Shown: positions 43,814 to 53,468, numbered from the stretch's first letter. The stretch: 64,000 nt of DNA from Streptomyces griseoviridis (GCF_005222485.1 NZ_CP029078.1:5359501-5423500), one strand, 5' to 3'. A program made the numbers and translations. Notes: generated by a model from the letters alone, not told the origin.

Positions 43814-46303
43814 ATGAGCAGCCTCTTTGACGACAGCTTCCTGGCGAACCTCCAGACCCCCCGCGGGCACGACGAGGAACCCCCGCCACCGCCCGAGGAC
43901 GAGCACGCTCCGGAGTCGATCCCGGACGACCTGTTCGCCGGGAAGTTCGACGTGCCCCCGGAACGGGACGCCCACTACCGCGACGGCGCCCCCCGCCCGG
44001 TGCTCGACCCGGCGGCCCTGGTCGACGGGCTGAACGAGAACCAGCGGGAGGCCGTCGTGCACGCCGGCACCCCCCTGCTCATCGTGGCCGGCGCGGGATC
44101 GGGCAAGACCAGGGTGCTCACCCACCGCATCGCCTACCTGCTGGCCGCGCGGAACGCGCACCCCGGCCAGATCCTCGCCATCACCTTCACCAACAAGGCC
44201 GCGGGCGAGATGAAGGAGCGCGTCGAGCAGCTCGTCGGCCCCCGCGCGAACGCCATGTGGGTGATGACGTTCCACAGCGCGTGCGTGCGCATCCTGCGCC
44301 GCGAGAGCAAGAAACTCGGCTTCACGTCGTCGTTCTCGATCTACGACGCCGCCGACTCCAAGCGCCTGATGGCGCTGGTCTGCCGCGATCTCGACCTCGA
44401 CCCCAAGCGCTACCCGCCGAAGTCCTTCAGCGCCAAGATCTCCAACCTGAAGAACGAGCTGATCGACGAGGAGGACTTCGCGGCCCAGGCCGCCGACGGC
44501 TTCGAGAAGACCCTCGCCCAGGCCTACGCGATGTACCAGTCGCGGCTGCGCGAGGCCAACGCCCTCGACTTCGACGACCTGATCATGACGACGGTCAACC
44601 TGCTGCGCGCCTTCCCCGACGTCGCCGAGCACTACCGCCGCCGCTTCCGGCACGTCCTGGTCGACGAGTACCAGGACACCAACCACGCCCAGTACGCGCT
44701 GGTGCGCGAGCTGGTCGGCAGCTCCGAGCACCCGGTGGACGTCCCGCCCGCCGAGCACGACCTGCCGCCCGCCGAGCTGTGCGTCGTCGGTGACGCCGAC
44801 CAGTCGATCTACGCCTTCCGGGGCGCGACGATCCGCAACATCCTCCAGTTCGAGGAGGACTACCCGGACGCGACGACGATCCTCCTGGAGCAGAACTACC
44901 GCTCCACCCAGACGATCCTGTCCGCGGCCAACGCCGTCATCGAGCGCAACGAGTCCCGCCGCCCCAAGAACCTGTGGACCAACGCGGGCGCGGGCGCCCG
45001 CATCACCGGCTACGTCGCCGACACCGAGCACGACGAGGCGCAGTTCGTCGCCGAGGAGATAGACCGCCTCACCGACGCGGGCGACGCCAAGGCCGGCGAC
45101 GTCGCCGTCTTCTACCGCACGAACGCCCAGTCCCGGGTCTTCGAAGAGATCTTCATCCGCGTCGGCCTGCCCTACAAGGTCGTCGGCGGCGTGCGCTTCT
45201 ACGAGCGCAAGGAGGTCAGGGACGTCCTCGCCTACCTGCGGGTGCTGGCCAACCCGGAGGACTCCGTCCCGCTGCGCCGCATCCTGAACGTGCCCAAGCG
45301 CGGCATCGGCGACCGCGCCGAGGCGATGATCGACGCCCTCGCCCAGCGCGAGAAGATCAGCTTCCCGCAGGCGCTGCGCCGGGTGGACGAGGCGTACGGC
45401 ATGGCGGCCCGCTCCACCAACGCCGTCAAGCGGTTCAACACGCTGATGGAGGACCTGCGGACGATCGTCGACTCCGGTGCCGGGCCCGCCACGGTCCTTG
45501 AGGCGATCCTCGAACGCACCGGCTACCTCGCCGAGTTGCAGGCCTCCACCGACCCGCAGGACGAGACCCGCATCGAGAACCTCCAGGAACTCGCCGCCGT
45601 CGCCCTGGAGTTCGAGCAGGAGACCGGCGACACCGAGAGCGAGACGCCCGCCGGGCTCGCCGCCTTCCTCGAACGGGTCGCGCTGGTCGCCGACTCCGAC
45701 CAGATCCCCGACGAGGACGACGGCTCCGGAGTCATCACCCTGATGACCCTGCACACCGCGAAGGGCCTCGAATTCCCGGTGGTGTTCCTCACCGGCATGG
45801 AGGACGGCGTCTTCCCGCACATGCGCGCCCTCGGCCAGACCAAGGAGCTGGAGGAGGAGCGGCGGCTCGCCTACGTCGGCATCACCCGCGCGCGGGAACG
45901 GCTGTATCTGACGCGCTCCTCGCTGCGCAGCGCGTGGGGGCAGCCGTCGTACAACCCGCCCTCCCGGTTCCTCGAGGAGATCCCGCCCCAGCACGTCGAC
46001 TGGAAGCGCACCGGCGCCACCGCGCCCGCGTCCTCAGGACCGGTGTCGGGGGTGGCGGGCTCCCTGTCGTCGTCCCGGTCCCGTTCCTCGGCGTCGGGTG
46101 CGTCCGGGTTCGCCACCCGCAGGACGTCGGAGAAGCCGGTGGTCACGCTGGCCGTCGGCGACCGGGTGACCCACGACCAGTTCGGGCTCGGCACGGTGGT
46201 GGGGGTCAAGGGCACGGGCGCCAACACGGAGGCGACGGTCGACTTCGGGGACCCCAAGCCGAAGCGGCTGCTGCTGCGGTACGCGCCGGTCGAGAAGCTC
46301 TGA
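43814..46303 (+). CDS. pcrA: ATP-dependent DNA helicase PcrA/UvrD
   Basis: An 829-residue superfamily 1 helicase unwinding 3'-to-5' for repair and replication. Walker A is VAGAGSGKTRVL. Other motifs are FTNKAAGEMKERV (Ia), LVDEYQDTN (Walker B, II), GDADQSIYAFRGA (III), QNYRST (IV), LMTLHTAKGLEFPVVF (V) and RLAYVGITRARERLYL (VI). A roughly 65-residue acidic N-terminal tail and a C-terminal Tudor-like RNA polymerase-binding domain (VTLAVGDRVTHDQFGLGTVV) are typical of actinobacterial forms. ATG 43814 has GGAGAG just upstream. Transcription is probably DNA-damage inducible. Confidence 0.96.
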   Translation: MSSLFDDSFLANLQTPRGHDEEPPPPPEDEHAPESIPDDLFAGKFDVPPERDAHYRDGAPRPVLDPAALVDGLNENQREAVVHAGTPLLIVAGAGSGKTRVLTHRIAYLLAARNAHPGQILAITFTNKAAGEMKERVEQLVGPRANAMWVMTFHSACVRILRRESKKLGFTSSFSIYDAADSKRLMALVCRDLDLDPKRYPPKSFSAKISNLKNELIDEEDFAAQAADGFEKTLAQAYAMYQSRLREANALDFDDLIMTTVNLLRAFPDVAEHYRRRFRHVLVDEYQDTNHAQYALVRELVGSSEHPVDVPPAEHDLPPAELCVVGDADQSIYAFRGATIRNILQFEEDYPDATTILLEQNYRSTQTILSAANAVIERNESRRPKNLWTNAGAGARITGYVADTEHDEAQFVAEEIDRLTDAGDAKAGDVAVFYRTNAQSRVFEEIFIRVGLPYKVVGGVRFYERKEVRDVLAYLRVLANPEDSVPLRRILNVPKRGIGDRAEAMIDALAQREKISFPQALRRVDEAYGMAARSTNAVKRFNTLMEDLRTIVDSGAGPATVLEAILERTGYLAELQASTDPQDETRIENLQELAAVALEFEQETGDTESETPAGLAAFLERVALVADSDQIPDEDDGSGVITLMTLHTAKGLEFPVVFLTGMEDGVFPHMRALGQTKELEEERRLAYVGITRARERLYLTRSSLRSAWGQPSYNPPSRFLEEIPPQHVDWKRTGATAPASSGPVSGVAGSLSSSRSRSSASGASGFATRRTSEKPVVTLAVGDRVTHDQFGLGTVVGVKGTGANTEATVDFGDPKPKRLLLRYAPVEKL

Positions 46304-46408
46304 CCGGCGCGAGACCCGGGCGGGTTGGGGACGGGGTCCCCACCGGCCGGAGGACGCGGACGGCTCCGCCTCGACGCGGGTGGGCCGTCCGGTCCGCGCG
46401 GGCGGGAG

Positions 46409-48154
46409 TTACGTCGGGTCGATGCCGTGGCTGCGCAGCCACGGGAGCGGGTCGATGGCCGAGCCGCCCGCGGGCCTGACCTCGAAGTGCAGGTGCGGTC
46501 CCGTCGAGTTGCCCGAGTTCCCCGAGTACGCGATCGGGTCGCCGGCCTTGACCGGCGTACCGGAGGCGACCCGGTAGGTGGAGAGGTGGCAGTACCACGT
46601 CTCCGTGCCGTCCTTCGCGGTCACGATCATCATGTTGCCGTAGGCGCTGTTCCACTGCGTCCGCGCGACGCCGTCGGTCGCGGCCATCACGGTGGTGCCG
46701 TACGAGACCGGGAAGTCGATGCCGGTGTGCACCGACATCCAGTTGATGCCGGCCTGGCCGAAGTAGGCGCTGAGCCCGCGCTGGGCCACCGGGAGCGCGT
46801 ACTTGGGGCGCAGCCGCTCCTTGCGGGCGGCCTCCGCGATGGCCTTCTTCTTCTCGGCGACCTGCTCGGCCTTGAGGTCGATGCGCTCCTGGGTGCGGCT
46901 CGCCCGGTCGGCGAAGTCGTCGGCACCGGCGGAGAGGCTCTGCAACTGGGTGTCCAGCTTGATGTTGGCGGTCGACGGCTGCACCGGCTGCGCGTCCGAC
47001 GCCGACGCGGAGGTCGCCGCCTCGCCTTCGCCGGTCAGCGTGCCCACCGACGCGGCGGCGATGCCCGCGACCCCCATCACGCACGCCGACGGCACGGCGA
47101 TCGTCAGCAGCGCGGACCGCTTGGGCGGCGGCCTGCGGCGCGAGCGCGACGCGGCACGCCCGGCGGCGCGTGCGGCCGGGACGATCTCCTCCTGGTCGTC
47201 CAGGAGCGGCGCGAAGGCGGGGAGTTCACCGGTGGCGGTCAGCCCCTCGTCGTCATGCGCGGCGGGCCGGTCGTAGTCGGCCTCGTCGAACCCGGTCTCG
47301 CTGTGACCGGCCTGGTCGTAACCGGTCTGGTCGTAACCGGTCTGGCCGTGGTGCGGTTCGTCGTCGTAGCCGGACGATCCGTGACCCGGTCCGTCGTGAC
47401 CGGACCGGTCGTAACCGCGCTGGTCGTACCCGCCCTGGTCGTACCCGCCCTGGTCGTAATCCGCCTGCTCATGGCCGGGTTCGTCGTAGCCGCTGCGGTC
47501 GACGTGCTCGGCGCGGCCGAACTCGTCGTCGCCGTGCGGGTGTTCGACCTGGGAGAAGACGGCGGTCGACTGCTGGTCGAAGCCCGCGTCCGCCTGCGGG
47601 TCGTGGCCGCCGTCGGCGGCGGGGGCCGAGCCGTCGGAGTTCCACTGGGTGGCGTCGTACGTGCCCGTCTCGAAGGTCTGGGTGCCCCACTCCCACTGCT
47701 GGGTCCCGTCGGCGTGGCCGCCGGAGGCGTCGGGCTGGAGCCAACCGCTCGCGTCCCACTGCCCCGAGGCGTCGGAGACGTGCGTCTGCGGCGGGACCGC
47801 GGACAGGTGCTGCCCGGTGCCCCAGGCCGTCGTCTCGTACGCGCCGGTGTCGTACGTGGCGTGGTGCTGCGCCGCGTAGGCGTCGTAGTGGAGGGTCTGG
47901 TGGCCGCCGGTGTTCCAGGCCGACTTGTCGTACGCGCCGGTGGCGTCGCCGGGGAGGCTGCCGAAGAGGGGGTCGGCGGCGAACGTCGACGTGCCGTGGC
48001 CGTCGGTCGGGAAGGCGCCGGTGTCGTAGCCGCCGTACGGGGTGAAGTCGCCGTACTGGGCTTCCTGGGTGCCGTACGGCGCCTGGTGTGCCGGGTCGGC
48101 GTCGGAAGCCGGGGTCGGGGTGGTCAGTATCCCCGACGGGTGACGGTCGTTCAC
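46409..48154 (-). CDS. Membrane-anchored M23 metallopeptidase with long repetitive N-terminus
   Basis: A 581-residue protein. The first 330 residues are disordered and repeat-rich (Tyr-Asp-Gln-Gly units such as GYDQGGYDQ, and longer YDTGAYETTAWGTGQ-type units), followed by a basic stretch and one membrane segment (ALLTIAVPSACVMGVAGIAAASVG). Outside the membrane are a coiled coil (FADRASRTQERIDLKAEQ) and a lysostaphin-like M23 domain with zinc ligands in VHTGIDFPV and PHLHFEVRPAG. The enzyme class cuts peptidoglycan cross-bridges. The topology puts the repeat region in the cytosol, which is unusual. GTG 48154 is preceded by GAGAAG at a short distance. Confidence 0.88.
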   Translation of the reverse strand: MNDRHPSGILTTPTPASDADPAHQAPYGTQEAQYGDFTPYGGYDTGAFPTDGHGTSTFAADPLFGSLPGDATGAYDKSAWNTGGHQTLHYDAYAAQHHATYDTGAYETTAWGTGQHLSAVPPQTHVSDASGQWDASGWLQPDASGGHADGTQQWEWGTQTFETGTYDATQWNSDGSAPAADGGHDPQADAGFDQQSTAVFSQVEHPHGDDEFGRAEHVDRSGYDEPGHEQADYDQGGYDQGGYDQRGYDRSGHDGPGHGSSGYDDEPHHGQTGYDQTGYDQAGHSETGFDEADYDRPAAHDDEGLTATGELPAFAPLLDDQEEIVPAARAAGRAASRSRRRPPPKRSALLTIAVPSACVMGVAGIAAASVGTLTGEGEAATSASASDAQPVQPSTANIKLDTQLQSLSAGADDFADRASRTQERIDLKAEQVAEKKKAIAEAARKERLRPKYALPVAQRGLSAYFGQAGINWMSVHTGIDFPVSYGTTVMAATDGVARTQWNSAYGNMMIVTAKDGTETWYCHLSTYRVASGTPVKAGDPIAYSGNSGNSTGPHLHFEVRPAGGSAIDPLPWLRSHGIDPT

Positions 48155-48329
48155 CAACTTCTCTTTCGCCTCGACAACAGGGGCTGCCAGAGCAGTGCGG
48201 CGACTGTACCCGGCGGTATACGGGCGCGACAATCTTCCGCAGGTTTCACCCTCGAAGGAAACGGGCATTCGGCCGTCTTTCGGCGGACCGCGGGACGGGC
48301 TTGGCCCTGTGTTCGAAGAATGTTCGACG

Positions 48330-49199
48330 TCAGGCCACGGTTAGCCCGTCTGTTCGGGCGCTTGAACCGGTCTCCGACTCCGCCTCGTCGAGGGCCTCGC
48401 GGACGCCGGCCGCGACGGCCGGATGCACCGGAAGGGCCAGATGTCCGATTCCGCTCACCCGGACGTTGCGCGCGAGCAGATCGGGGTGGTCGACACGGGC
48501 GGTCTCCGGCGGGTCCATGAGGTGGTCGAGGTCGCTCCAGAAACTGACGAACCGGGTACGGCAGCCCGGCGCGGGCCGCGCCAGCTCCTCCAGGAGGTCC
48601 GAACCGGGGCGCATCTGCCGCACGATCGGGTGCGCGTTCGCCAACGGCGCCACCCGGGTGCCCGAGTGCGGGGTGCCGAGGGTGACCAGCGTCCGCACCC
48701 GCAGGTCGCCGCCGAGCCGCTGCGCGTAGTAGCGGGCGATCAGACCGCCGAGGCTGTGGCCGACGACGTCCACCCGCGGGCTGCCGGTGCGCGCGCAGAT
48801 CTCCTCGATGTGCCGCCCGAGCAGCTCGGCCGCGGTCCTGATGTCACACGTCAGCGGCGAGTAGTTCAACGACGTGAGCTGCCTGCGGCCGTGCTGGGCG
48901 AGGCTGCGGCGCAGCAGGACGAAGACGGAGCGGTTGTCGATGAACCCGTGCAGCAGCACCACCGGGGGCCGGTCCTCGATCGGCAGCCGCGCGGCGCCGT
49001 CCGGCGGGAGCGGGCCGGGGTCCGACTCCTCGGCGCGTTCGGCGACGATGCCGGACGGGTAGAGGAGAAGGTGGCCGACGAGGATCGCCAGCTCCAGGGT
49101 GGTCGCCTTCAGCAGGGTCAGGGAGAGCCCCGCCAGCCGGTCGGGCAGCAGCTTCTGACAGAGCGGGAACAAGGGCGGCACCGCCCGGGTGACCTTCAT
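48330..49199 (-). CDS. Lipase-like alpha/beta hydrolase
   Basis: A 289-residue hydrolase. A hydrophobic N-terminal segment ([20 protein letters not shown]) may anchor it to the membrane. The oxyanion strand is [14 protein letters not shown], the nucleophile elbow [18 protein letters not shown], a likely Asp lies in [12 protein letters not shown], and His in [11 protein letters not shown]. This fits a Streptomyces triacylglycerol lipase/esterase type. ATG 49199 follows GGAGG by 6 nt. Confidence 0.85.
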   Translation of the reverse strand: MKVTRAVPPLFPLCQKLLPDRLAGLSLTLLKATTLELAILVGHLLLYPSGIVAERAEESDPGPLPPDGAARLPIEDRPPVVLLHGFIDNRSVFVLLRRSLAQHGRRQLTSLNYSPLTCDIRTAAELLGRHIEEICARTGSPRVDVVGHSLGGLIARYYAQRLGGDLRVRTLVTLGTPHSGTRVAPLANAHPIVRQMRPGSDLLEELARPAPGCRTRFVSFWSDLDHLMDPPETARVDHPDLLARNVRVSGIGHLALPVHPAVAAGVREALDEAESETGSSARTDGLTVA

Positions 49200-49538
49200 G
49201 GCCGACCTCCTGTCGGCGCACCGAGGACGGCGCTGTCCCCCGTGTGCCCTCATGGGAAGCCGAGCGGAGACGGTGCGGGCCAAGGGTCTGGGGCTGACGG
49301 TCGACGCGACCTCGTGGCGGCTTCCTCCGCGCCTGCTCCCCCTGTGGCGCGGGTGCCGCACGCGGATACGGCCCCTTGTGCCGCAGAGACTCGGAACGAG
49401 CGCTGCGAACATGTCCCTCTGTGTGATTTCCCCCTCGGTCGGCGCCGCGAAACTGCCGGTTGCGGGATGCTGTGGATAACGTTCGTTCACTTCACGGACG
49501 GACGTCTTCTTGGACGTCGTCGCTTCATGGAGGCAGTG
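49200..49538. other. Gene-free gap with an E. coli-consensus DnaA box
   Basis: I find no convincing gene in these 339 bp between the divergent lipase and mutase-subunit genes. The only notable site is TGTGGATAA (49471-49479), complement of TTATCCACA, with AACGTTCGTTCAC next to it. A promoter for the mutase subunit is expected here but not clear. Confidence 0.4.
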
Positions 49539-49949
49539 ATGGGTGTCGCAACCGGTCCGATCCGCGTGGTGGTCGCCAAACCAGGGCTCGACGGTCATGA
49601 CCGCGGAGCCAAGGTGATCGCCCGAGCCCTGCGGGACGCGGGCATGGAGGTCATCTACACGGGGCTCCACCAGACCCCCGAGCAGATCGTCGGCACGGCG
49701 ATCCAGGAGGACGCCGACGCGATCGGGCTGTCCATCCTCTCCGGCGCGCACAACACCCTCTTCGCCGCGGTGATCGACCTGCTCAAGGAGCGGGACGCGG
49801 CCGACATCCTCGTCTTCGGCGGCGGCATCATCCCGGAGGCGGACATCGCCCCGCTGAAGGAGAAGGGGGTCGCCGAGATCTTCACGCCGGGGGCGACCAC
49901 CGGGACGATCGTCGACTGGGTACGGGCCCATGTACGGCAGCCGGCCTGA
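49539..49949 (+). CDS. icmB: Coenzyme B12-dependent acyl-CoA mutase small subunit (IcmB-type)
   Basis: A 136-residue cobalamin-binding protein. The B12 motif is [18 protein letters not shown], with the His that coordinates cobalt in DGHDRG, followed by the typical SILSGAHNT and [11 protein letters not shown] segments. The Streptomyces isobutyryl-CoA mutase small subunit has 136 residues, which matches exactly, and this is the basis for the symbol. The large subunit is not in the window. It could also serve other acyl-CoA mutases. ATG 49539 follows GGAGG by 5 nt. Confidence 0.8.
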   Translation: MGVATGPIRVVVAKPGLDGHDRGAKVIARALRDAGMEVIYTGLHQTPEQIVGTAIQEDADAIGLSILSGAHNTLFAAVIDLLKERDAADILVFGGGIIPEADIAPLKEKGVAEIFTPGATTGTIVDWVRAHVRQPA

Positions 49950-50067
49950 CGGGGGGCGCGGCCGGTCTGGCGGGGGAGCGTAGCTGGGCGTGGTGGGCGG
50001 CGCCGGGGGCTCCGCCCCAGGTGTCCCCCGCGTCGGCCCCGCCCATCAGTGGCGCACCGGCTCGGGT

Positions 50068-52011
50068 TCAGAGGTCGGTGACCGTGCTCCTCCCCTCCAG
50101 TTCCTCTTCCATCGTGGCCCGCAGGCGCAGGGTCGTCACCAGGCGCTGGAACGCCTCCGCCCAGTAGCCGACCGCTCCCGGTGACGCGTCCTCCGGTTCG
50201 TCCGGTACGGCCAGGAGGCCGTTGAGTCGGGACGCCTCGGACGGGTCGAGGCAGCGCTCGGACAGTCCCATGACACCGCTGAAGCTCCATGGGTAACTCC
50301 CCGCGTCCCGCGCGATGTTCAGCGCGTCCACCACCGCACGGCCCAGCGGGGGAGCCCAGGGCACCGCGCACACCCCGAGGAGCTGGAACGCCTCGGAGAG
50401 GCCGTGCGCGGCTATGAAACCCGCCACCCAGTGGGCGCGTTCGGTGGCGTCCAGGGTGGCCAGCAGCTTCGCCCGCTCCGCCAGCGACACCGCGCCAGGA
50501 CCACCGGCCTCGGGGGCGGACGGCGGGCCGAGCAGCGCCCGCGCCCAGGTGGCGTCCGCCTGCCGGGCGGCGGCCCTGCACCACGCCGCGTGCAGCTCGC
50601 CCTGCCAGTCGTCCGCCACCGGCAGCGCGACGATCTCCTGCGGGGTGCGCCCGCCCAGCCGGGGCGACCAGGTGGAGAGCGGCGCCGCCTCCACCAACTG
50701 GCCCAGCCACCAAGATCGTTCACCCCGCCCGTTGGGGGCCTTGGCCACCACGCCGTCGCGTTCCATCGCCGCGTCGCACTCGTGCGGTGCCTCGACCGCG
50801 AGGGCGGGGGTGCGATCGGCGGTGTGGTCCAGGGCGACGCAGGAGCCCGCTCGGGCCGCCATCCGGCCGGCCAGCGCCGAGTGCGGCAGCGCCGACAGCA
50901 ACTCGGCCGCCGTCGCACGGACGTTGCGGCTGCGGTCCGCCAACGCCTCCTCCAGGAACGGTTCGTCCGAGGGGCCGAGGCCCGCGCGGAGCGAGTCGAG
51001 GAACATCAGGCGGTCCTCCGCGCGCTCCGTCGGCCAGGTGGAGACGAGCAGATCACGTGCGGCGTCCGGGTCCCGCGCACGCAGGGAGGCGAGCACGGCG
51101 ACCCGTTCCGCGAACAGGCCCTCCTGCCAGAGGCGTTCGGTGCGGGCCGTGTCCTGCGGGCCGGGCACGGCCGCCTCGCCCGCCGCGGCCGTGCGCAGGG
51201 CGAACCGCCAGTCGGGGTTCAGACGGGCCAGCCAGCGTGCGCGCGGGCCCGCGAACGCCAGCGCGGCCGGCCGCAGATCCGTCCTGCCCCTGGCCGCGTC
51301 CAGGAGCGCGGGGAGGGACGGCACCGGCGCCGCGTAGCCGTGGGCGTTGGCCGACGCCAGCCACTGGGGGAGCAGCTCCACCAGATCCGGTGCGGTGCCC
51401 CGGCGTCCGCCGCCGCCCGAGCCGGTGCGGTCGGCGAGCAGCAGCGCGAGCCGGTGGGCCGCGGCCGGGGGCAGCGCCGGGCGGGTCTCCGGTGGGGCCA
51501 GGGCCGGGCGTTCAGCCGCGCGGGCCGGCCGCAGCCCGGCCCGCCGCCGAACGGTCTCCAGCGCCGCCGCGTCCAGCAGCGCGATCGGTGCCTCCCGGCC
51601 GGCCGCCGCCGTGAGCCCCTGCGGGGGTCGCCGGTCGGTCCCGAGCAGGGCGGCAGTGACGAGCCCTTCCCAGTCCCCGGGAGGGGGCGTCGGGGTGGAT
51701 GCGGGGGCTTGGGCGTGGACGGTGCCGGGGGTAGGGGCAGGGGCGGGGGTGGAGTCGGTGGCGGCACCGGCACCGGTATTGGCATCGGCGCTGCCGGACC
51801 CGGACCCGGATCCGGACCCGGATCCGGACCCGGACCCGGAGCCGGAGCCGGGGCCGGAATCAGTGGCGTTGGTCGTGCTGGTGCTCGGTGTCCTTATGTT
51901 CTTGCTGCCGGTGCTGCCGGTGCTGCCGGTGCTGCCGGTGCTGCCGGTGCTGCCCGTGGTCTCCGTGCTGCCGGTGGTCCCCGTGGTCCCCGTTATGTTC
52001 GAGGCTTTCAT
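50068..52011 (-). CDS. DUF5691-family protein with Gly-Ser repeat N-terminus
   Basis: A 647-residue protein. The first 110 residues are low complexity: Gly-Ser-Thr triplets, then a run of about ten Gly-Ser pairs. The rest is helical and HEAT-like, with WEGLVTAALLGTDRRPP at its start and repeated motifs (FLEEALADRSRNVRATAAELL). It belongs to a family that accompanies SWIM-domain and MoxR-VWA genes in many bacteria. Its function is unknown; a scaffold or substrate adaptor role is plausible. ATG 52011 follows GAGGGG by 6 nt. It lies 46 bp downstream of the SWIM gene and is probably in the same transcript. Confidence 0.8.
   Translation of the reverse strand: MKASNITGTTGTTGSTETTGSTGSTGSTGSTGSTGSKNIRTPSTSTTNATDSGPGSGSGSGSGSGSGSGSGSGSADANTGAGAATDSTPAPAPTPGTVHAQAPASTPTPPPGDWEGLVTAALLGTDRRPPQGLTAAAGREAPIALLDAAALETVRRRAGLRPARAAERPALAPPETRPALPPAAAHRLALLLADRTGSGGGGRRGTAPDLVELLPQWLASANAHGYAAPVPSLPALLDAARGRTDLRPAALAFAGPRARWLARLNPDWRFALRTAAAGEAAVPGPQDTARTERLWQEGLFAERVAVLASLRARDPDAARDLLVSTWPTERAEDRLMFLDSLRAGLGPSDEPFLEEALADRSRNVRATAAELLSALPHSALAGRMAARAGSCVALDHTADRTPALAVEAPHECDAAMERDGVVAKAPNGRGERSWWLGQLVEAAPLSTWSPRLGGRTPQEIVALPVADDWQGELHAAWCRAAARQADATWARALLGPPSAPEAGGPGAVSLAERAKLLATLDATERAHWVAGFIAAHGLSEAFQLLGVCAVPWAPPLGRAVVDALNIARDAGSYPWSFSGVMGLSERCLDPSEASRLNGLLAVPDEPEDASPGAVGYWAEAFQRLVTTLRLRATMEEELEGRSTVTDL
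51794..51957. repeat. Coding microsatellites in the DUF5691 gene
   Basis: Two arrays lie within the N-terminal coding region. One is hexameric GGACCC/GGATCC units (about 51794-51845, Gly-Ser). The other is a 9-bp unit GCTGCCGGT repeated five times exactly plus one variant (51904-51957, Thr-Gly-Ser). Both keep the reading frame when units are gained or lost only if the unit length stays a multiple of three, which is the case. Confidence 0.85.
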
Positions 52012-52057
52012 GCACATCCCCTCTCAGACGTGACCGTGTGTCGGTGTGTGTGGTCGG

Positions 52058-53401
52058 TCAGCAGAGTCGGACCGGCTCTCCCGGGCCTTCCGGCCACCCG
52101 GTCAGTGGCGTGAAGCCCTGGTGGCCGCACTCGCCGAAGACCCTGACCGGGGCCCCGCCGGACAGGGCGACCAGGCGCCAGAAGCCGGGGCGGGAGCGGG
52201 CCGCGGGGGTGAGGGGGAGGGCGTTGTCCTCGTCGGCGTCCGCGAGCTGCCAGGTGTCGCCGTCCGGGGTCGGTATCACCCGGCCCAGGGTGACCGGGAC
52301 GGAGTCGAGCCAGGGGTCGTCGCGCAGCGCCTGGCCGTAACGGGCCGCCGCCACGGCCGTCGTCACCCCGGGCGGCCTGGTGTCCGTCGGGGACGGGGGC
52401 CCGAACTGCCGGCCGAGCGCCACCCGGGACTGCCCGGCGCCCGGATACGCGGCCACCTCCGTGTCCAGCGCGAGCCCGACCGGCAGCGCCAGCTCCGGGG
52501 CGCGGCCCGCCGCACCGTAGGAGAGGAGCAGCACCGTGCGGTCCGTTTCCCCGCCGTACAGCCAGATCCGGCGGGTCGTCAGACGGGAGTCGGCCGTGTC
52601 GTACTGGGCGAGCACCAGCCAGGTGTCCCGTACGGCCGCCTCCGCGGCCTGCGCGGGCAGGCCCACCCGGGAGCGGACCGTCGCCGCGAGGCCCTCGGGC
52701 AGCTCCGCGCGCCGCAGCCAACCCTGGTCGAGCAGGTGGAGCAGCGCGCACTCCTCAAGCAGCCGTACCGGCCAGCCGGGTCCCGACGCCGGTATCGCCC
52801 CCAACTCCCGGGCCCGCGCGGCCAGTCCCGGTGCCTGGGCGTCGACCATCCGGGCCGCCGTCTCCTCCCACAGCGCGTACCCGGCCTGCTCCGCGCCCGC
52901 CAGCCCGCCGCGCAGCAGATCGGCGAGCCGCTGCTCCAACTCCGTCGCGCCCGCGGTGATCCGCTCGGCCCTGCGCTCCGCCCGCCGCCGTGCCGCCTCC
53001 GGATCACCCGCCCCGGCCGAGGCGTCCGCGGCCTTCTCCTCGGCCTTCCTCCTTCTCCCCTCCAGCCACTGCTGAGCCCAGTCCGGCGGCGCTCCCGCCG
53101 GGACCGCGTCCTCGTCGCCCGCCCAGAGGAGCAGCAGCCCGAGCCCGTGTTTGCACGGGAACTTGCGGCTCGGGCAACTGCACTTGTACGCAGGACCCGA
53201 CGGGTCCGCGAGGTCGACGACCGTCTGGTACGGCTTGCTGCCGCTGCCCTTGCACAGCCCCCACACCGCCCCTTCGTCCGTGGTTCCCGCCCCGGACCAC
53301 GGCCCCGCCGCTCCGAGTTTGCTTCCCGCTTTGCGTGACGGGGCATCAGGCGCCAGTGCCAGCACCTGATCCGCCGTCCAGCGCACCCCCTGCTGAGTCA
53401 T
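52058..53401 (-). CDS. SWIM zinc-finger protein
   Basis: A 447-residue protein with a SWIM zinc motif near residue 80 (CSCPSRKFPCKH, with the CxC and CxH pair spaced as in the family) and a helical, Ala/Arg-rich body containing a coiled coil (PEAARRRAERRAERITAGATE). SWIM domains bind DNA or protein. ATG 53401 is chosen because a DNA-damage-type promoter places its -10 (TACCTT) 7 nt before the start codon, giving a leaderless mRNA. It heads a probable operon with DUF5691 and is divergent from the MoxR gene. Confidence 0.88.
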   Translation of the reverse strand: MTQQGVRWTADQVLALAPDAPSRKAGSKLGAAGPWSGAGTTDEGAVWGLCKGSGSKPYQTVVDLADPSGPAYKCSCPSRKFPCKHGLGLLLLWAGDEDAVPAGAPPDWAQQWLEGRRRKAEEKAADASAGAGDPEAARRRAERRAERITAGATELEQRLADLLRGGLAGAEQAGYALWEETAARMVDAQAPGLAARARELGAIPASGPGWPVRLLEECALLHLLDQGWLRRAELPEGLAATVRSRVGLPAQAAEAAVRDTWLVLAQYDTADSRLTTRRIWLYGGETDRTVLLLSYGAAGRAPELALPVGLALDTEVAAYPGAGQSRVALGRQFGPPSPTDTRPPGVTTAVAAARYGQALRDDPWLDSVPVTLGRVIPTPDGDTWQLADADEDNALPLTPAARSRPGFWRLVALSGGAPVRVFGECGHQGFTPLTGWPEGPGEPVRLC

Positions 53402-53408
53402 GACATCG

Positions 53409-53431
53409 AAGGTAGAACCCACCACTGACAA
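53409..53431 (-). promoter_or_regulatory. Perfect DNA-damage (PafBC/RecA-NDp type) promoter of the SWIM operon
   Basis: On the minus strand TTGTCAGTG (53431-53423), exactly eight bases, then TACCTT (53414-53409): a full match to TTGTCRGTG-N8-TANNNT. The -10 is 7 nt from the start codon. Confidence 0.85.
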
Positions 53432-53468
53432 TCGGCCTCGCGAGAGCGTTTCCGCAGGTCAGATCGGA

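Noticed and set aside
43766..45994. 742-codon minus-strand frame opposite pcrA
   Set aside because: Shadow of the helicase gene; no ribosome site and no recognisable domain.
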